Source: Pseudomonas cavernae (GTDB lineage Bacteria > Pseudomonadota > Gammaproteobacteria > Pseudomonadales > Pseudomonadaceae). Taken from it: DNA of 64,000 bases. The position numbers and the translations under genes are program-made. The notes below the pieces were generated by a model that searched no databases, had not been told where the DNA came from, and saw nothing but the letters and a program-made list of their open reading frames with translations. The stretch spans positions 4,278,001-4,342,000 of the forward strand of contig NZ_CP032419.1 of assembly GCF_003595175.1 (NCBI RefSeq), read 5' to 3'. Positions within the stretch are counted from its first letter, which is position 1, and every line of letters starts with the position of its first letter. Positions 26,177 through 36,442 of this stretch are shown one piece after another.

Positions 26177-27526
26177 CTATTTCAACGCGTCTGCCAGCTT
26201 GCCATGCAGGCCGCCGAAGCCGCCGTTGCTCATGATCACCACCTGGGTGCCCGGCGTCGCGTGGGCCTTGACCCCGGCGATGATCGCCTCCAGCGAATCG
26301 CACACCGCGGTCGGCACCGTCGAGCCGGCGACGGTGGCGGCCAGGTCCCAACCGAGGTTCGGCGGCGCGTACCAGAACACCCGGTCGGCCTGCACCACCG
26401 AATCTGGCAGACCGTCGCGGTGGGCGCCGAGCTTCATCGAGTTGGAACGCGGCTCGATGATGGCGATCAGCGGCGCCTCGCCGACGCGCTTGCGCAGGCC
26501 GTCGAGGGTGGTGGCAATGGCGGTCGGATGGTGGGCGAAGTCGTCATAGATGGTCACGCCCTTGACCTCGGCGACCTTCTCCATGCGCCGTTTGACGTTC
26601 TTGAACGCACTCAGCGCCTCGGCGCCCTGCGCCGGCAGCACGCCGACGTGCCGGGCCGCAGCCAGGCAGGCCAGGGCGTTGGCGACGTTGTGTTGGCCGG
26701 TCAGCTGCCAGTCCACGGTGCCCTGCACGGCGCCGTCGAACAGCACCTCGAAGCGCGAGCCGTCGTCGCTGAGCAGGCGCGCCTGCCACTGGCCGCCAGT
26801 GCCGGTGGTCTGCACCGGGGTCCAGCAGCCCATGCGAAGCACCCGCTGCAGGGCCTCCTCGCCTTGCGGATGGATGATCAGCCCATCACCCGGAATGGTC
26901 CGCACCAGATGATGGAACTGCCGCTCGATGGCCGCCAGATCGGGGAAGATATCCGCGTGATCGTACTCGAGGTTGTTGAGGATCGCGGTGCGCGGGCGGT
27001 AGTGGACGAACTTCGAGCGCTTGTCGAAGAAGGCGCTGTCGTACTCGTCGGCCTCGACCACGAAGAACGGCGTGCCGCCGAGGCGCGCCGACACCGCAAA
27101 GTTCTGCGGCACACCGCCGATCAGGAAGCCCGGGCTCATGCCGGCGTGTTCCAGCACCCAGGCGAGCATGCTGCTGGTGGTGGTCTTGCCGTGGGTGCCG
27201 GCCACCGCCAGCACCCAGCGGCCCTGCAGCACATGGTCGGCCAGCCACTGCGGGCCGCTGACATAGGGCAGGCCCTGGTTGAGCACGTATTCGACCGCCG
27301 GGTTGCCGCGCGACAGGGCATTGCCGACCACCACCAGGTCCGGCGCCGGCTGCAGTTGCGCCGGGTCGTAGCCCTGGGTCAGGGCGATGCCCTGGGCTTC
27401 CAGCTGGGTGCTCATGGGTGGGTAGACATTGGCGTCGGAACCGGTGACGCGGTGGCCGAGCTCCTTGGCCAGGACCGCCAACGAGCCCATGAAAGTGCCG
27501 CAAATGCCGAGAATATGGATATGCAT
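26177..27526 (-). CDS. mpl: UDP-N-acetylmuramate:L-alanyl-gamma-D-glutamyl-meso-diaminopimelate ligase
   Basis: Mpl reattaches recycled murein tripeptide to UDP-MurNAc in the cytoplasm. The 449-residue protein starts MHIHILGICGTFMGSLA and shows the Mur-ligase ATP motif AVAGTHGKTTTSSML, a central domain (VEADEYDSAFFDKRSKF) and the C-terminal DDFAHHPTAI motif. I take the ATG at 27526, which has GAGG spaced 7 nt; a TTG 4 codons earlier is in frame. It precedes ubiX on the same strand. Confidence 0.95.
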   Translation of the reverse strand: MHIHILGICGTFMGSLAVLAKELGHRVTGSDANVYPPMSTQLEAQGIALTQGYDPAQLQPAPDLVVVGNALSRGNPAVEYVLNQGLPYVSGPQWLADHVLQGRWVLAVAGTHGKTTTSSMLAWVLEHAGMSPGFLIGGVPQNFAVSARLGGTPFFVVEADEYDSAFFDKRSKFVHYRPRTAILNNLEYDHADIFPDLAAIERQFHHLVRTIPGDGLIIHPQGEEALQRVLRMGCWTPVQTTGTGGQWQARLLSDDGSRFEVLFDGAVQGTVDWQLTGQHNVANALACLAAARHVGVLPAQGAEALSAFKNVKRRMEKVAEVKGVTIYDDFAHHPTAIATTLDGLRKRVGEAPLIAIIEPRSNSMKLGAHRDGLPDSVVQADRVFWYAPPNLGWDLAATVAGSTVPTAVCDSLEAIIAGVKAHATPGTQVVIMSNGGFGGLHGKLADALK

Positions 27527-27604
27527 GTATGACCTCAAAGAACGGACCGCGTCAGCCCGGAAAAATCTCGCCGCAGGTTAGCACAGCGGGGGCCGGCGCC
27601 TTAG

Positions 27605-27737
27605 CCCCCTCTCCCCCGGCCCCTCTCCCATAAATGGGCGTGGGCTTCGCGCCCATTTGTAGCCTGTAGGATGGGTTGAGCGCAGCGATACCCATCCTAC
27701 GAATCAGGCCGTCGCCCGGATGCAATCCGGGGAGGCA
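27605..27737. repeat. Cluster of three short palindromic repeats upstream of mpl
   Basis: In order: a CCCCTCTCCC...CCCATAAATGGG unit (27605-27655), a GTAGGATGGGTTGAGCGC half-unit closing with CCCATCCTAC (27666-27700), and half of a CCCGGATGCAATCCGGGG unit (27713-27731). All three families recur elsewhere in the window. The cluster fills the gap between mpl and the LysR-type gene. Confidence 0.7.
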
Positions 27738-27740
27738 GGC

Positions 27741-28607
27741 TCACTCCGACCGCACCATCGCCAAAAAGGTCTCGATCAGGCGCCGCGATTGCTGCTCGCG
27801 TAGGCATACCAGGGTCTCGGTCATCCGCCGTTGGCAGTCGCGGATCGGCAGGGCCTGCACCTGCGGGTTGTTGCCGAACTCGGCGGCCGACACCACGCCG
27901 ATGCCGAGCCCGGCGAGGACCATCTCGCGCACCGCCTCGCGGCCCTCGACTTCGATCCCCAGGCGCAGGCGCAAGCCGGCGCGGCGCATTTCCTCTTCGA
28001 GGATCTGGCGGGTCATCGAGCCCTGTTCGCGCAGGACCATGGGCACGTCGTCGAGGTCGACGAGGCTGATCGACTCGCGCCTGGCCCAGGGGTGGTCCTG
28101 GCCGACGAAGGCCACCAGCGGATCGCTGCTCAGGGTCACCCGCAGCAGGCGTTGGTCCTCCACCGGGCGGCCGAGCACGGCGAGGTCGGCCTTGTAGGCG
28201 AACAGCCGCTCCAGCGCCTCGTCGGTGTTGCCGGTCACCAGGCTGATGCGGATGCCCGGGTAGCGCTCGCTGAAGCGGGCGATGTAGGGCAGCACGTGCA
28301 CCGGCGAATCCACCGCCAGGGTCAGGCTGCCGCTCTGCAGGGCGCGCGAGCTGGACAACAGCTCCTGCGCCTCGGCCTCCACGGCGAACAGGCGCAGGGT
28401 GACGCTGAGCAACTGTTCGCCCAGTTCGGTGAGCTGCACCGAGCGCTTGTTGCGGTGGAACAGCAGCACGCCGAAGTATTCCTCCAGCTTGCGCACCTGG
28501 TCGGACACCGCCGGCTGACTGAGGAACAGCTGCTCGGCGGCGCGGGTGAAACCGCCATGCACGGCGACGGCGTGGAAGGCCTTGAGCTGGGAATGGGAGA
28601 CCGCCAC
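27741..28607 (-). CDS. LysR-family transcriptional regulator of the phnW locus
   Basis: A 288-residue LysR regulator with an N-terminal helix-turn-helix (FTRAAEQLFLSQPAVSDQVR, then LEEYFGVLLFHRNKRSVQLT) and a periplasmic-binding-protein-like effector domain (from about residue 90). The start is a GTG at 28607 with GAGG about 8 nt upstream. It is divergent from phnW across 133 bp and probably senses a phosphonate pathway metabolite; this role is inferred from position and from the same pairing in other pseudomonads. Confidence 0.85.
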   Translation of the reverse strand: MAVSHSQLKAFHAVAVHGGFTRAAEQLFLSQPAVSDQVRKLEEYFGVLLFHRNKRSVQLTELGEQLLSVTLRLFAVEAEAQELLSSSRALQSGSLTLAVDSPVHVLPYIARFSERYPGIRISLVTGNTDEALERLFAYKADLAVLGRPVEDQRLLRVTLSSDPLVAFVGQDHPWARRESISLVDLDDVPMVLREQGSMTRQILEEEMRRAGLRLRLGIEVEGREAVREMVLAGLGIGVVSAAEFGNNPQVQALPIRDCQRRMTETLVCLREQQSRRLIETFLAMVRSE

Positions 28608-28625
28608 GGCGAATCCTCTGGACTC

Positions 28626-28643
28626 ATAAGTCAGACTTGTTAT
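28626..28643. promoter_or_regulatory. Candidate LysR operator between the regulator and phnW
   Basis: Within an A/T-rich stretch unusual for this region, a perfect dyad AAGTC-A-GACTT (28628-28638) is nested with ATAA (28626-28629) and TTAT (28640-28643). LysR proteins usually bind partly symmetric A/T-rich sites in the divergent gap. A loose sigma-70-like TTGAAA starts at 28644. No binding data; this is a pattern-based guess. Confidence 0.4.
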
Positions 28644-28740
28644 TGAAATACTATAAAACGATTTTTTTTATTAGTTCGGAATTGTTTTGATCACCTCCAA
28701 CGCGGCCCCACCGCCCATTACAAGAATGCTGGAGACGATC

Positions 28741-29910
28741 ATGAGCAAAGCCGAATTCCCCACTTCCCGTGCCGCCCTTGCCACCCCCGCCCTCGGCGAA
28801 CCCTACCTGCTGACCCCCGGCCCGCTGACCACTTCGCTGGCCACCAAGGAAGCCATGCTGCGCGACTGGGGCTCGTGGGACGCCGACTTCAACCAGGTCA
28901 CCGCCGAAATCCGCCAGGGCCTGCTGGCCATGGCCGGGGTCGACGACGACAGCTTCGCCTGCGTGCCCCTGCAGGGCAGCGGCACCTTCGCCGTCGAGGC
29001 CGCGCTGGCTACCGCCATCCCGCGTGACGGCAAGGCGCTGGTGCTGATGAACGGCGCCTATGGCAAGCGCGCCGCGCAGATCCTCGACTACCTGGGCCGC
29101 GCCCATATCGACCTGGACAAGGGCGACTACCTGCCACCGCAGCCGGAAGAAGTCGCCGAACTGCTGCGCACCAATCCGGACGTGACCACGGTGTTCCTGG
29201 TCCACTGCGAAACCAGCTCGGGCATCCTCAACCCGCTCAAAGAGATCGCCGAAGTGGTCAAGGCCCACGGCAAGAGCCTGGTGGTCGACGCCATGAGCTC
29301 GTTCGGCGCGGTGCCGCTGACCGTCGAGCAGATCCCCTTCGACGTCATGGTCTCCTCGGCCAACAAATGCATCGAGGGCATCCCTGGGTTCGGCTTCGTG
29401 GTCATCCGCCGCAGCCTGCTGGAAGCGGCCAAGGGTCGCGCCCACTCGCTGAGCCTCGACCTGCACGAGCAATGGGCCTACATGGAGAAAACCGGCCAGT
29501 GGCGCTTCACTCCGCCGACCCACAGCGTGGTGGCGTTTCGCAAGGCGCTGGAACAGCACACGGCCGAGGGCGGCGTGGCCGGGCGCCTGGCGCGCTACAC
29601 GCGCAACCGCGACCTGCTGGTCGCCGGCATGCGCCAACTGGGTTTCGCGACCCTGCTGGAAGACCGCTGGCTGTCGCCGATCATCACCACCTTCTTCAGC
29701 CCCGATCATCCGAACTTCGAGTTCAAGCGTTTCTATAACGAGCTCAAGGCCCGCCAGTTCGTGATCTACCCCGGCAAGCTGACCATCGCCGAGAGCTTCC
29801 GCATCGGCTGCATCGGCCAGATCGACGAGGCCGTGGTCGCCCAGCTGCTGCGCGCCATCGCCGACAGCCTGGCGGCGATGGGTGTCGATCGCTGCCAGCC
29901 GGCCGCCTGA
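28741..29910 (+). CDS. phnW: 2-aminoethylphosphonate--pyruvate transaminase
   Basis: PhnW is a PLP enzyme that moves the amino group of 2-aminoethylphosphonate to pyruvate, giving phosphonoacetaldehyde and alanine. The 389-residue protein has the family N-terminus [41 protein letters not shown] and the PLP-lysine region [17 protein letters not shown] start at the ATG at 28741 with GGAGA 5 nt before it. It is divergent from the LysR gene and is followed by a carrier and phnX. Confidence 0.95.
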   Translation: MSKAEFPTSRAALATPALGEPYLLTPGPLTTSLATKEAMLRDWGSWDADFNQVTAEIRQGLLAMAGVDDDSFACVPLQGSGTFAVEAALATAIPRDGKALVLMNGAYGKRAAQILDYLGRAHIDLDKGDYLPPQPEEVAELLRTNPDVTTVFLVHCETSSGILNPLKEIAEVVKAHGKSLVVDAMSSFGAVPLTVEQIPFDVMVSSANKCIEGIPGFGFVVIRRSLLEAAKGRAHSLSLDLHEQWAYMEKTGQWRFTPPTHSVVAFRKALEQHTAEGGVAGRLARYTRNRDLLVAGMRQLGFATLLEDRWLSPIITTFFSPDHPNFEFKRFYNELKARQFVIYPGKLTIAESFRIGCIGQIDEAVVAQLLRAIADSLAAMGVDRCQPAA

Positions 29911-30207
29911 CCGCTGTGCCAGGGCGGCGCCGGCCCTCACCCCGGCACCGCCCCGTGCCTGGCAACCCACGCCCTTGCACGACCTGTAGTACGAGACCGC
30001 AACCGTTCGGCGCCAAGCCAGGAAACCTTGTTCAGCCTGACTCACCATGGCGGACAAGCCGGCGCCTGCTCATCCAGGAAGGGAACCTGCGGCCTCGATT
30101 GATCTGACCAAGACCGTTCGCCAAGACGGCACCCGAAGTGCTCTACGACAACAACAAAGGCAGCCAGTCATTGAACTGCCAGCACATATATCTGAGAGGT
30201 CAGCACA
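29911..30207. other. 297-bp gap between phnW and the carrier gene
   Basis: I see no gene, REP unit or clear terminator here. The last 60 bases are less GC-rich and contain the GAGAGG ribosome site (30194-30199) for the following GTG start. The gap is large for an operon, so a separate promoter for the carrier and phnX is possible. Confidence 0.4.
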
Positions 30208-31536
30208 GTGAACAATAAATCCGGCTTTCCCTTCTTCTCGCTGAGCGGCAGCGACATCCAGCGCTGGCGCCTGCAGATCTTCGCCATCACCTGGCTGGCC
30301 TATGCCGCCTTCTATTTCACCCGTAAGGCCTTCTCGGTGGCCAAGCTGGGCATCGCCGACGACGCCAGTTTCGAGCTGGAAAAGGCCACCATGGCCAACC
30401 TCGACGCCCTGTATCTGGGCGCCTACGCCATCGGCCAATTCACCTGGGGCATCCTCGCCGACCGCTTCGGCCCGCGTGTGGTGGTGCTCGGCGGCTTGAT
30501 CATCTCCGCCGTGGTGGCGGTGATCATGGGCAGCTTCGCCACCCTGCCGATCTTCGCCACCTGCATGGTGGTCCAGGGCCTCGCGCAGTCCACCGGCTGG
30601 GCCGGGCTGTGCAAGAACATCGGCAGTTTCTTCGCCACCCACGAGCGCGGCCGTGTACTCGGTTTATGGAGCAGCTGCTACGCCTTCGGTGGCCTGGTCG
30701 CCTCGCCGTTCGCCGGGTGGTGGGCTTATCAGGTCTATGGCGACTGGCGCGCGGCGTTCTTCTCCAGCGCCGTGGTGGTCGCGGTGGTTGCCGTACTGTT
30801 CTTCATTCTGCAACGTAACACCCCGCAAGATGTCGGCCTGCCGCCGGTCGAAGTGGCCGATGAGCCGCAGCGCGATGGCAATGGCCGCCATGCCAGCTTC
30901 GGCTCCTGTCTGAAGACCATCATGCAGAACCGCACCGTGCTGGTGCTCGGCCTCGCCTACTTCCTGCTCAAGCCGGCGCGCTACGCGATTCTGCTGTGGG
31001 GCCCGGTGATGGTTTATGAGCGCATGCCGTCGATTGGCAAAGTCGCCTCGGCCATCGTGCCGACCGCCTTCGAAGTCGCCGGCCTGGTCGGCCCGCTGCT
31101 GATCGGTTTGCTCTCGGACAGGTTGTTCGGCGCCCGGCGTTTCCCCGCCTGCGTGATCAGCCTGCTCGGCCTGACCGTCTGCCTGGCGCTGTTCGTGCCG
31201 GCCATGCAAAGCGGCAGCGTGCTGGTGGTGGTCGGCCTGCTGTTCATGATGGGCCTGACCCTGTACGGACCGGACTCGATGATCAGCAGCTCGGCGGCCA
31301 TCGACTTCGGCAAGGGTAGCGCCGGCACCGCAGCAGGCTTCGTCAACGGCTGCGGTTCGATCGGCGCCATCCTCGGCGGCCTGTTGCCCGGCTACTTCGA
31401 CACCGAAACCGTGTTCCTGGTCTTCACCATCACCGCCCTGTTGGCCACCGCCCTGCTGGTGCCGCACTGGAACAGCCGCCCGCACGGCAGCAGCGCCCCG
31501 GCACCGCGGGTCAAACGAAACAAAGCGCTGGCCTGA
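30208..31536 (+). CDS. MFS carrier of the organophosphate:phosphate antiporter (GlpT/UhpT-like) type
   Basis: A 442-residue inner-membrane protein with 12 predicted membrane segments. The start FAITWLAYAAFYFTRKAFSV, the loop GILADRFGPRVV and QGLAQSTGWAGLCKN resemble the OPA family (GlpT, UhpT, UhpC), whose substrates are phosphorylated organics. Placed between phnW and phnX, it is likely the 2-aminoethylphosphonate or phosphonate importer; this is inferred, not shown by the sequence. The start is a GTG with GAGAGG 8 nt upstream. Confidence 0.8.
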   Translation: MNNKSGFPFFSLSGSDIQRWRLQIFAITWLAYAAFYFTRKAFSVAKLGIADDASFELEKATMANLDALYLGAYAIGQFTWGILADRFGPRVVVLGGLIISAVVAVIMGSFATLPIFATCMVVQGLAQSTGWAGLCKNIGSFFATHERGRVLGLWSSCYAFGGLVASPFAGWWAYQVYGDWRAAFFSSAVVVAVVAVLFFILQRNTPQDVGLPPVEVADEPQRDGNGRHASFGSCLKTIMQNRTVLVLGLAYFLLKPARYAILLWGPVMVYERMPSIGKVASAIVPTAFEVAGLVGPLLIGLLSDRLFGARRFPACVISLLGLTVCLALFVPAMQSGSVLVVVGLLFMMGLTLYGPDSMISSSAAIDFGKGSAGTAAGFVNGCGSIGAILGGLLPGYFDTETVFLVFTITALLATALLVPHWNSRPHGSSAPAPRVKRNKALA

Positions 31537-31590
31537 ATTCCCGTACCACCTAAACGCTCAATCCCGAACACTGCACCTGGAGTATCCGCA

Positions 31591-32418
31591 ATGAACTACC
31601 AAGCCCCCACCCAACTGCAAGCCGTGATCCTCGACTGGGCCGGCACCGTGGTCGACTTCGGCTCCTTCGCGCCGACCCAGATCTTCGTCGAGGCCTTCGC
31701 CGAGTTCGGCGTCGCCGTCAGCCTGGCCGAAGCGCGCGGGCCGATGGGCATGGGCAAGTGGGACCACATCCGCACCCTCTGCGACGTGCCGGAAATCGCC
31801 GCCCGCTACCAGGCCAAGTTCGGCCGCACGCCGACCGACGATGACGTGACGGCACTCTACGAGCGCTTCATGCCGCTGCAGATCGAGAAGATCGCCGTGC
31901 ACTCGGCGCTGATCCCCGGCGCCCTCGACACCATCGCCACGCTGCGCGGCAAGGGCCTGAAGATCGGTTCCTGCTCCGGCTACCCGAAGGTGGTGATGGA
32001 CAAGGTCGTAGCCCTGGCCGAACGCAACGGCTACGTCGCCGACCACGTGGTGGCCACCGACGAAGTGCCTAACGGCCGCCCGCACCCGGCCCAGGCCCTG
32101 GCCAACGTGATCGCCCTGGGCATCAACGACGTCGCCGCCTGCGTCAAGGTCGACGACACCTGGCCGGGCATCCTCGAAGGCCGCAGCGCCGGGATGTGGA
32201 CGGTGGCGCTGACCATGTCCGGCAACGCCCTGGGCCTCACCTACGCGCAGTACCAGGCGCTGCCGGAGGCACGCCGTGCCGAGGAGCGCGCGCGCATCGG
32301 CCAGCTGTTCGAGGGCTCGCGCCCGCACTACCTGATCGACACCATCGCCGACCTGCCGGCGGTGATCGCCGACATCAATGCGCGCCTGGCGCGCGGGGAA
32401 ACTCCGCAGGGCGTCTGA
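31591..32418 (+). CDS. phnX: Phosphonoacetaldehyde hydrolase
   Basis: PhnX (phosphonatase) cleaves the C-P bond of phosphonoacetaldehyde to acetaldehyde and phosphate via a Schiff base. The 275-residue HAD-family protein has the nucleophile motif [17 protein letters not shown], the cap-domain lysine in [11 protein letters not shown], and the HAD motifs IGSCSGYP and [10 protein letters not shown]. It follows the carrier by 54 bp. The acetaldehyde product is a fitting substrate for the dehydrogenase encoded next. Confidence 0.95.
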   Translation: MNYQAPTQLQAVILDWAGTVVDFGSFAPTQIFVEAFAEFGVAVSLAEARGPMGMGKWDHIRTLCDVPEIAARYQAKFGRTPTDDDVTALYERFMPLQIEKIAVHSALIPGALDTIATLRGKGLKIGSCSGYPKVVMDKVVALAERNGYVADHVVATDEVPNGRPHPAQALANVIALGINDVAACVKVDDTWPGILEGRSAGMWTVALTMSGNALGLTYAQYQALPEARRAEERARIGQLFEGSRPHYLIDTIADLPAVIADINARLARGETPQGV

Positions 32419-32421
32419 CCC

Positions 32422-32481
32422 GTAGGCGCGAGCCTGCTCGCGAAAGGCGCGCCTGCTGATCGCGAGCCAGCTCGCTCCTAC
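32422..32481. repeat. REP-type palindrome (GTAGG...GAGCGAGC family)
   Basis: It begins GTAGGCGCGAGCCTGCTCGCGA and closes with an inverted copy ending GAGCCAGCTCGCTCCTAC. It sits 3 bp after the phnX stop. It belongs to the GTAGGAGCGA family seen at 46863-46931 and 48559-48628, with partly diverged arms. Confidence 0.7.
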
Positions 32482-32591
32482 AAAAAATTCGTGCGCCGCG
32501 GCGGCCCTCTGCCTAACCCAAGGACGCCGCGCTGCCACTAACGGCAGGCCCGCTGCTGCGGCCAGCCCTTCCACAACAAGAGAGGCCAACC

Positions 32592-34112
<1,521 letters not shown>

Positions 34113-34126
34113 CCCGAGGCGCTCTT

Positions 34127-34197
34127 GTAGGTTGGCGTTGAGCGCAGCGATACCCAACAGCTGCGGCATGGGTATCGCAGCGCTCAACCCATCCTAC
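34127..34197. repeat. REP-type palindrome pair after dehydrogenase copy 1
   Basis: GTAGGTTGGCGTTGAGCGCA, CGATACCCAACAGCTGCGGC and an inverted arm ending CAACCCATCCTAC. The sequence from the stop codon through this unit is nearly the same as after dehydrogenase copy 2 (42491-42561), which suggests that the gene and its downstream repeat were duplicated together. Confidence 0.8.
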
Positions 34198-34213
34198 GGA
34201 CCTGGCCTGCCCC

Positions 34214-34274
34214 GTAGCCCGGATGCAACCGGGGGAAGCCGGCAACTCGGTCTCCCGGATTGCATCCGGGCTAC
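34214..34274. repeat. REP-type palindrome pair (GTAGCCCGGATGCAA family)
   Basis: GTAGCCCGGATGCAACCGGG faces an inverted CCCGGATTGCATCCGGGCTAC-type arm. The same family occurs at 38003-38064 and 48482-48537. The ends are again GTAG and CTAC. Confidence 0.8.
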
Positions 34275-34888
34275 GCTCTGGCCCGCCAACCCCTCGCTGG
34301 ACGGTAATCCGCCCTGGCTAATCCCCCCGTCGCCCCACCCGTCGCGCCTTCCCCCGCGGGCCGGACATGTCACCAGGCCAGCACGCGAATTCTGAACTAG
34401 AGTCTCAACATCCCGAGCGCAATCGGGCGGCATGCTGCTTCTTCGCCGTGCATGCCGGAAACCCTGGAAGTTTGTTTGGCTGTCAACTTCGATACACCTG
34501 ATCCAAGGAGTCGTTCTTTGGCATCTGAAGGAACAGCAAGCAGCGACGGCGAGCATTTCTTGAGCCCCGCAGAGACCGGCAAGCGACCTGGCGCCCGCCA
34601 GAGCGTGACGGTCTGCCTGCACCCCAGTCACCACCGCGCGCCGCCCACCGTCACCCTGGCCAGTTCACCCCCTCGCCCCGGCGCAATGCCCGGGTCGTTG
34701 GCGGGCGCCCCACGGCTAGCGGTGACCTTCGCCGTACCCCGCGATCGACCTGCCGCCGAGACCGACAACGGGCTCGAGAGCCGCGTCCGCAGCAGCGCCG
34801 TTCGCCGGCAACCACCGCGCCCCATCCATCGACAGTAAGGACTTGCCCAGACAACGAGTCGAGCCAACAGCTCACGCAGGAGAGGATC
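34275..34888. other. 614-bp stretch without a gene upstream of the permease
   Basis: I find no convincing coding sequence, tRNA or known riboswitch. Composition is uneven: a less GC-rich part at about 34460-34560 (containing TTGTTTGGCTGTCAACTTCG and ATACACC) could hold a promoter, and a very C-rich part follows to about 34840. The last bases hold the GCAGGAGAG ribosome site of the permease. A long regulated leader is possible but not shown. Confidence 0.35.
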
Positions 34889-36376
34889 ATGAAACAGCAA
34901 GCGGGAGTCAGTTACACAACGGTCGATCAAACCTATTTCCAGAAACGTGGCCTGCGCCGCTATGCCGGGGTCTGGTCGCTGTGGGCGCTGGGCGTCGGCG
35001 CGGTGATCTCCGGGCACTTTTCCGGCTGGAACTTCGGCCTGGCCAACGGCTGGGGCAGCCTGCTCATCGCCAGCATCGTCATCACGGTGATGTACCTGGG
35101 CCTGGTCTTCTGCCTGGCGGAAATGTCGCCGGCCCTGCCGCACACCGGCGCCGCCTACTCCTTCGCCCGCAGCGCGATGGGGCCCTGGGGCGGCTTCGTC
35201 ACCGGCCTGTCGGAGAACGTCGAGTACGTGCTCACCCCGGCGGTGATCGTGTTCTTCATCGGCAGCTACATGGGCAGCATCTTCGAGACCCCCACCGAGA
35301 TGCAGCCGCTGTGGTGGATCGGCTTCTACGTGGTGTTCATCTGGCTCAACGTGGTCGGCGTCGAGCTGTCCTTCAAGGTCACCCTGGTGGTGACCCTGCT
35401 CGCCCTCGCCTGCCTGGTGGTGTTCTGGATCAGCGCCTTCCCGCACCTCGACTTCAGCCGCTGGGCGATGAACGTCGGCCCGGGCGGCGTCGAGCTGCCG
35501 GAGGGCAACGGCCCCTTCCTGCCCAAGGGCTGGGTCGGCGTGCTCGCCTCGCTGCCGTTCGCGGTGTGGCTGTTCCTGGCCATCGAGCAGTTGCCGCTGG
35601 CCGCCGAGGAGTCGGTCGATCCCAAGCGCGACATGCCCAAGGGCATCATCCTCGGCATGCTCACCCTGATCGTCTCGGCGTTTATGATCCTCTGGCTCAA
35701 CCCGGCGGTGAGCGGCGTCGGCGCGTTCGCCCTGGGCACCTCCGGCGAGCCGCTGCTGGACGGCTTCAAGATGATCTACGGCGAGAACATCGCCAAGCTG
35801 CTGGCGCTGGTGGCGGTGGTCGGCCTGGTCGCCAGCTTCCACACCATCATCTTCGCCATGGGCCGGCAGATCTTCTCCCTCAGCCGCGCCGGCTACTTCT
35901 TCTCGGCGCTATCGGTCACCCACGGCCAGCGCAAGACCCCGCACGTGGCGATGATCATCGGCAGCCTGCTGGCGCTGGCGGTGATGATGACCCTGTGGTT
36001 CATCTTCGGCGAGGAGAAGGGCGGCGCGGTGATCGGCGGCACACTGCTGAACATGGCGGTGTTCGGCGCGATGTTCTCCTACTTCATGCAGGCGCTGTCG
36101 TTCATTCTGCTGCGCAAGAACCTGCCCGACATCGAGCGGCCCTACCGCAGCCCGCTGGGCATTCCGGGCGCCGTGGTGACCATGGTGATCGCCGCGGTGA
36201 CCCTGTACTACCAGCTCACCGGCGACCCGGCCTACACCCTCGGCGTGTTCTGGGTGGCGGTGTGGTTCGGCATCGGCATCCTCTACTTCGCCTTGTTCGG
36301 TCGGCATCACCTGATCCTCTCGCCCGAAGAAGAATTTGCCCTGCAAGAACGCGAGAAGGCCAACCCGGCCCCCTGA
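34889..36376 (+). CDS. Ethanolamine-type amino acid/amine permease (APC superfamily)
   Basis: A 495-residue inner-membrane permease with about 12 membrane segments. The opening (LRRYAGVWSLWALGVGAVIS, GHFSGWNFGLANGWGSLL) and PALPHTGAAYSFARSAMGPW are characteristic of the Eat/EutP-type ethanolamine permeases of Pseudomonas. It is the first gene of a same-strand set with a gamma-glutamyl ligase-like enzyme, two aldehyde dehydrogenases and an alcohol dehydrogenase, so the likely cargo is ethanolamine or a related amino alcohol. Exact specificity cannot be read from sequence. Confidence 0.85.
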   Translation: MKQQAGVSYTTVDQTYFQKRGLRRYAGVWSLWALGVGAVISGHFSGWNFGLANGWGSLLIASIVITVMYLGLVFCLAEMSPALPHTGAAYSFARSAMGPWGGFVTGLSENVEYVLTPAVIVFFIGSYMGSIFETPTEMQPLWWIGFYVVFIWLNVVGVELSFKVTLVVTLLALACLVVFWISAFPHLDFSRWAMNVGPGGVELPEGNGPFLPKGWVGVLASLPFAVWLFLAIEQLPLAAEESVDPKRDMPKGIILGMLTLIVSAFMILWLNPAVSGVGAFALGTSGEPLLDGFKMIYGENIAKLLALVAVVGLVASFHTIIFAMGRQIFSLSRAGYFFSALSVTHGQRKTPHVAMIIGSLLALAVMMTLWFIFGEEKGGAVIGGTLLNMAVFGAMFSYFMQALSFILLRKNLPDIERPYRSPLGIPGAVVTMVIAAVTLYYQLTGDPAYTLGVFWVAVWFGIGILYFALFGRHHLILSPEEEFALQEREKANPAP

Positions 36377-36442
36377 ACGGCCAGCTGCGCCTGACTTCGG
36401 CCGTGCCTGCCGGGCGCGGCCCTCTTCCCGGAGGACTTAAGG

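Noticed and set aside
34528..34550. Sigma-54 promoter upstream of the permease (TTTGGCATCTGAAGGAACAGC)
   Set aside because: The GG element is present, but there is no GC at the required 10-nt spacing.
34452..34838. A 128-codon forward frame in the gap before the permease
   Set aside because: No ribosome site, no recognisable domain and an Arg/Pro-rich translation; treated as non-coding.
34275..34888. Guanidine or glycine riboswitch upstream of the permease
   Set aside because: I could not find the conserved core of either class; the sequence is mostly C-rich without a matching fold.
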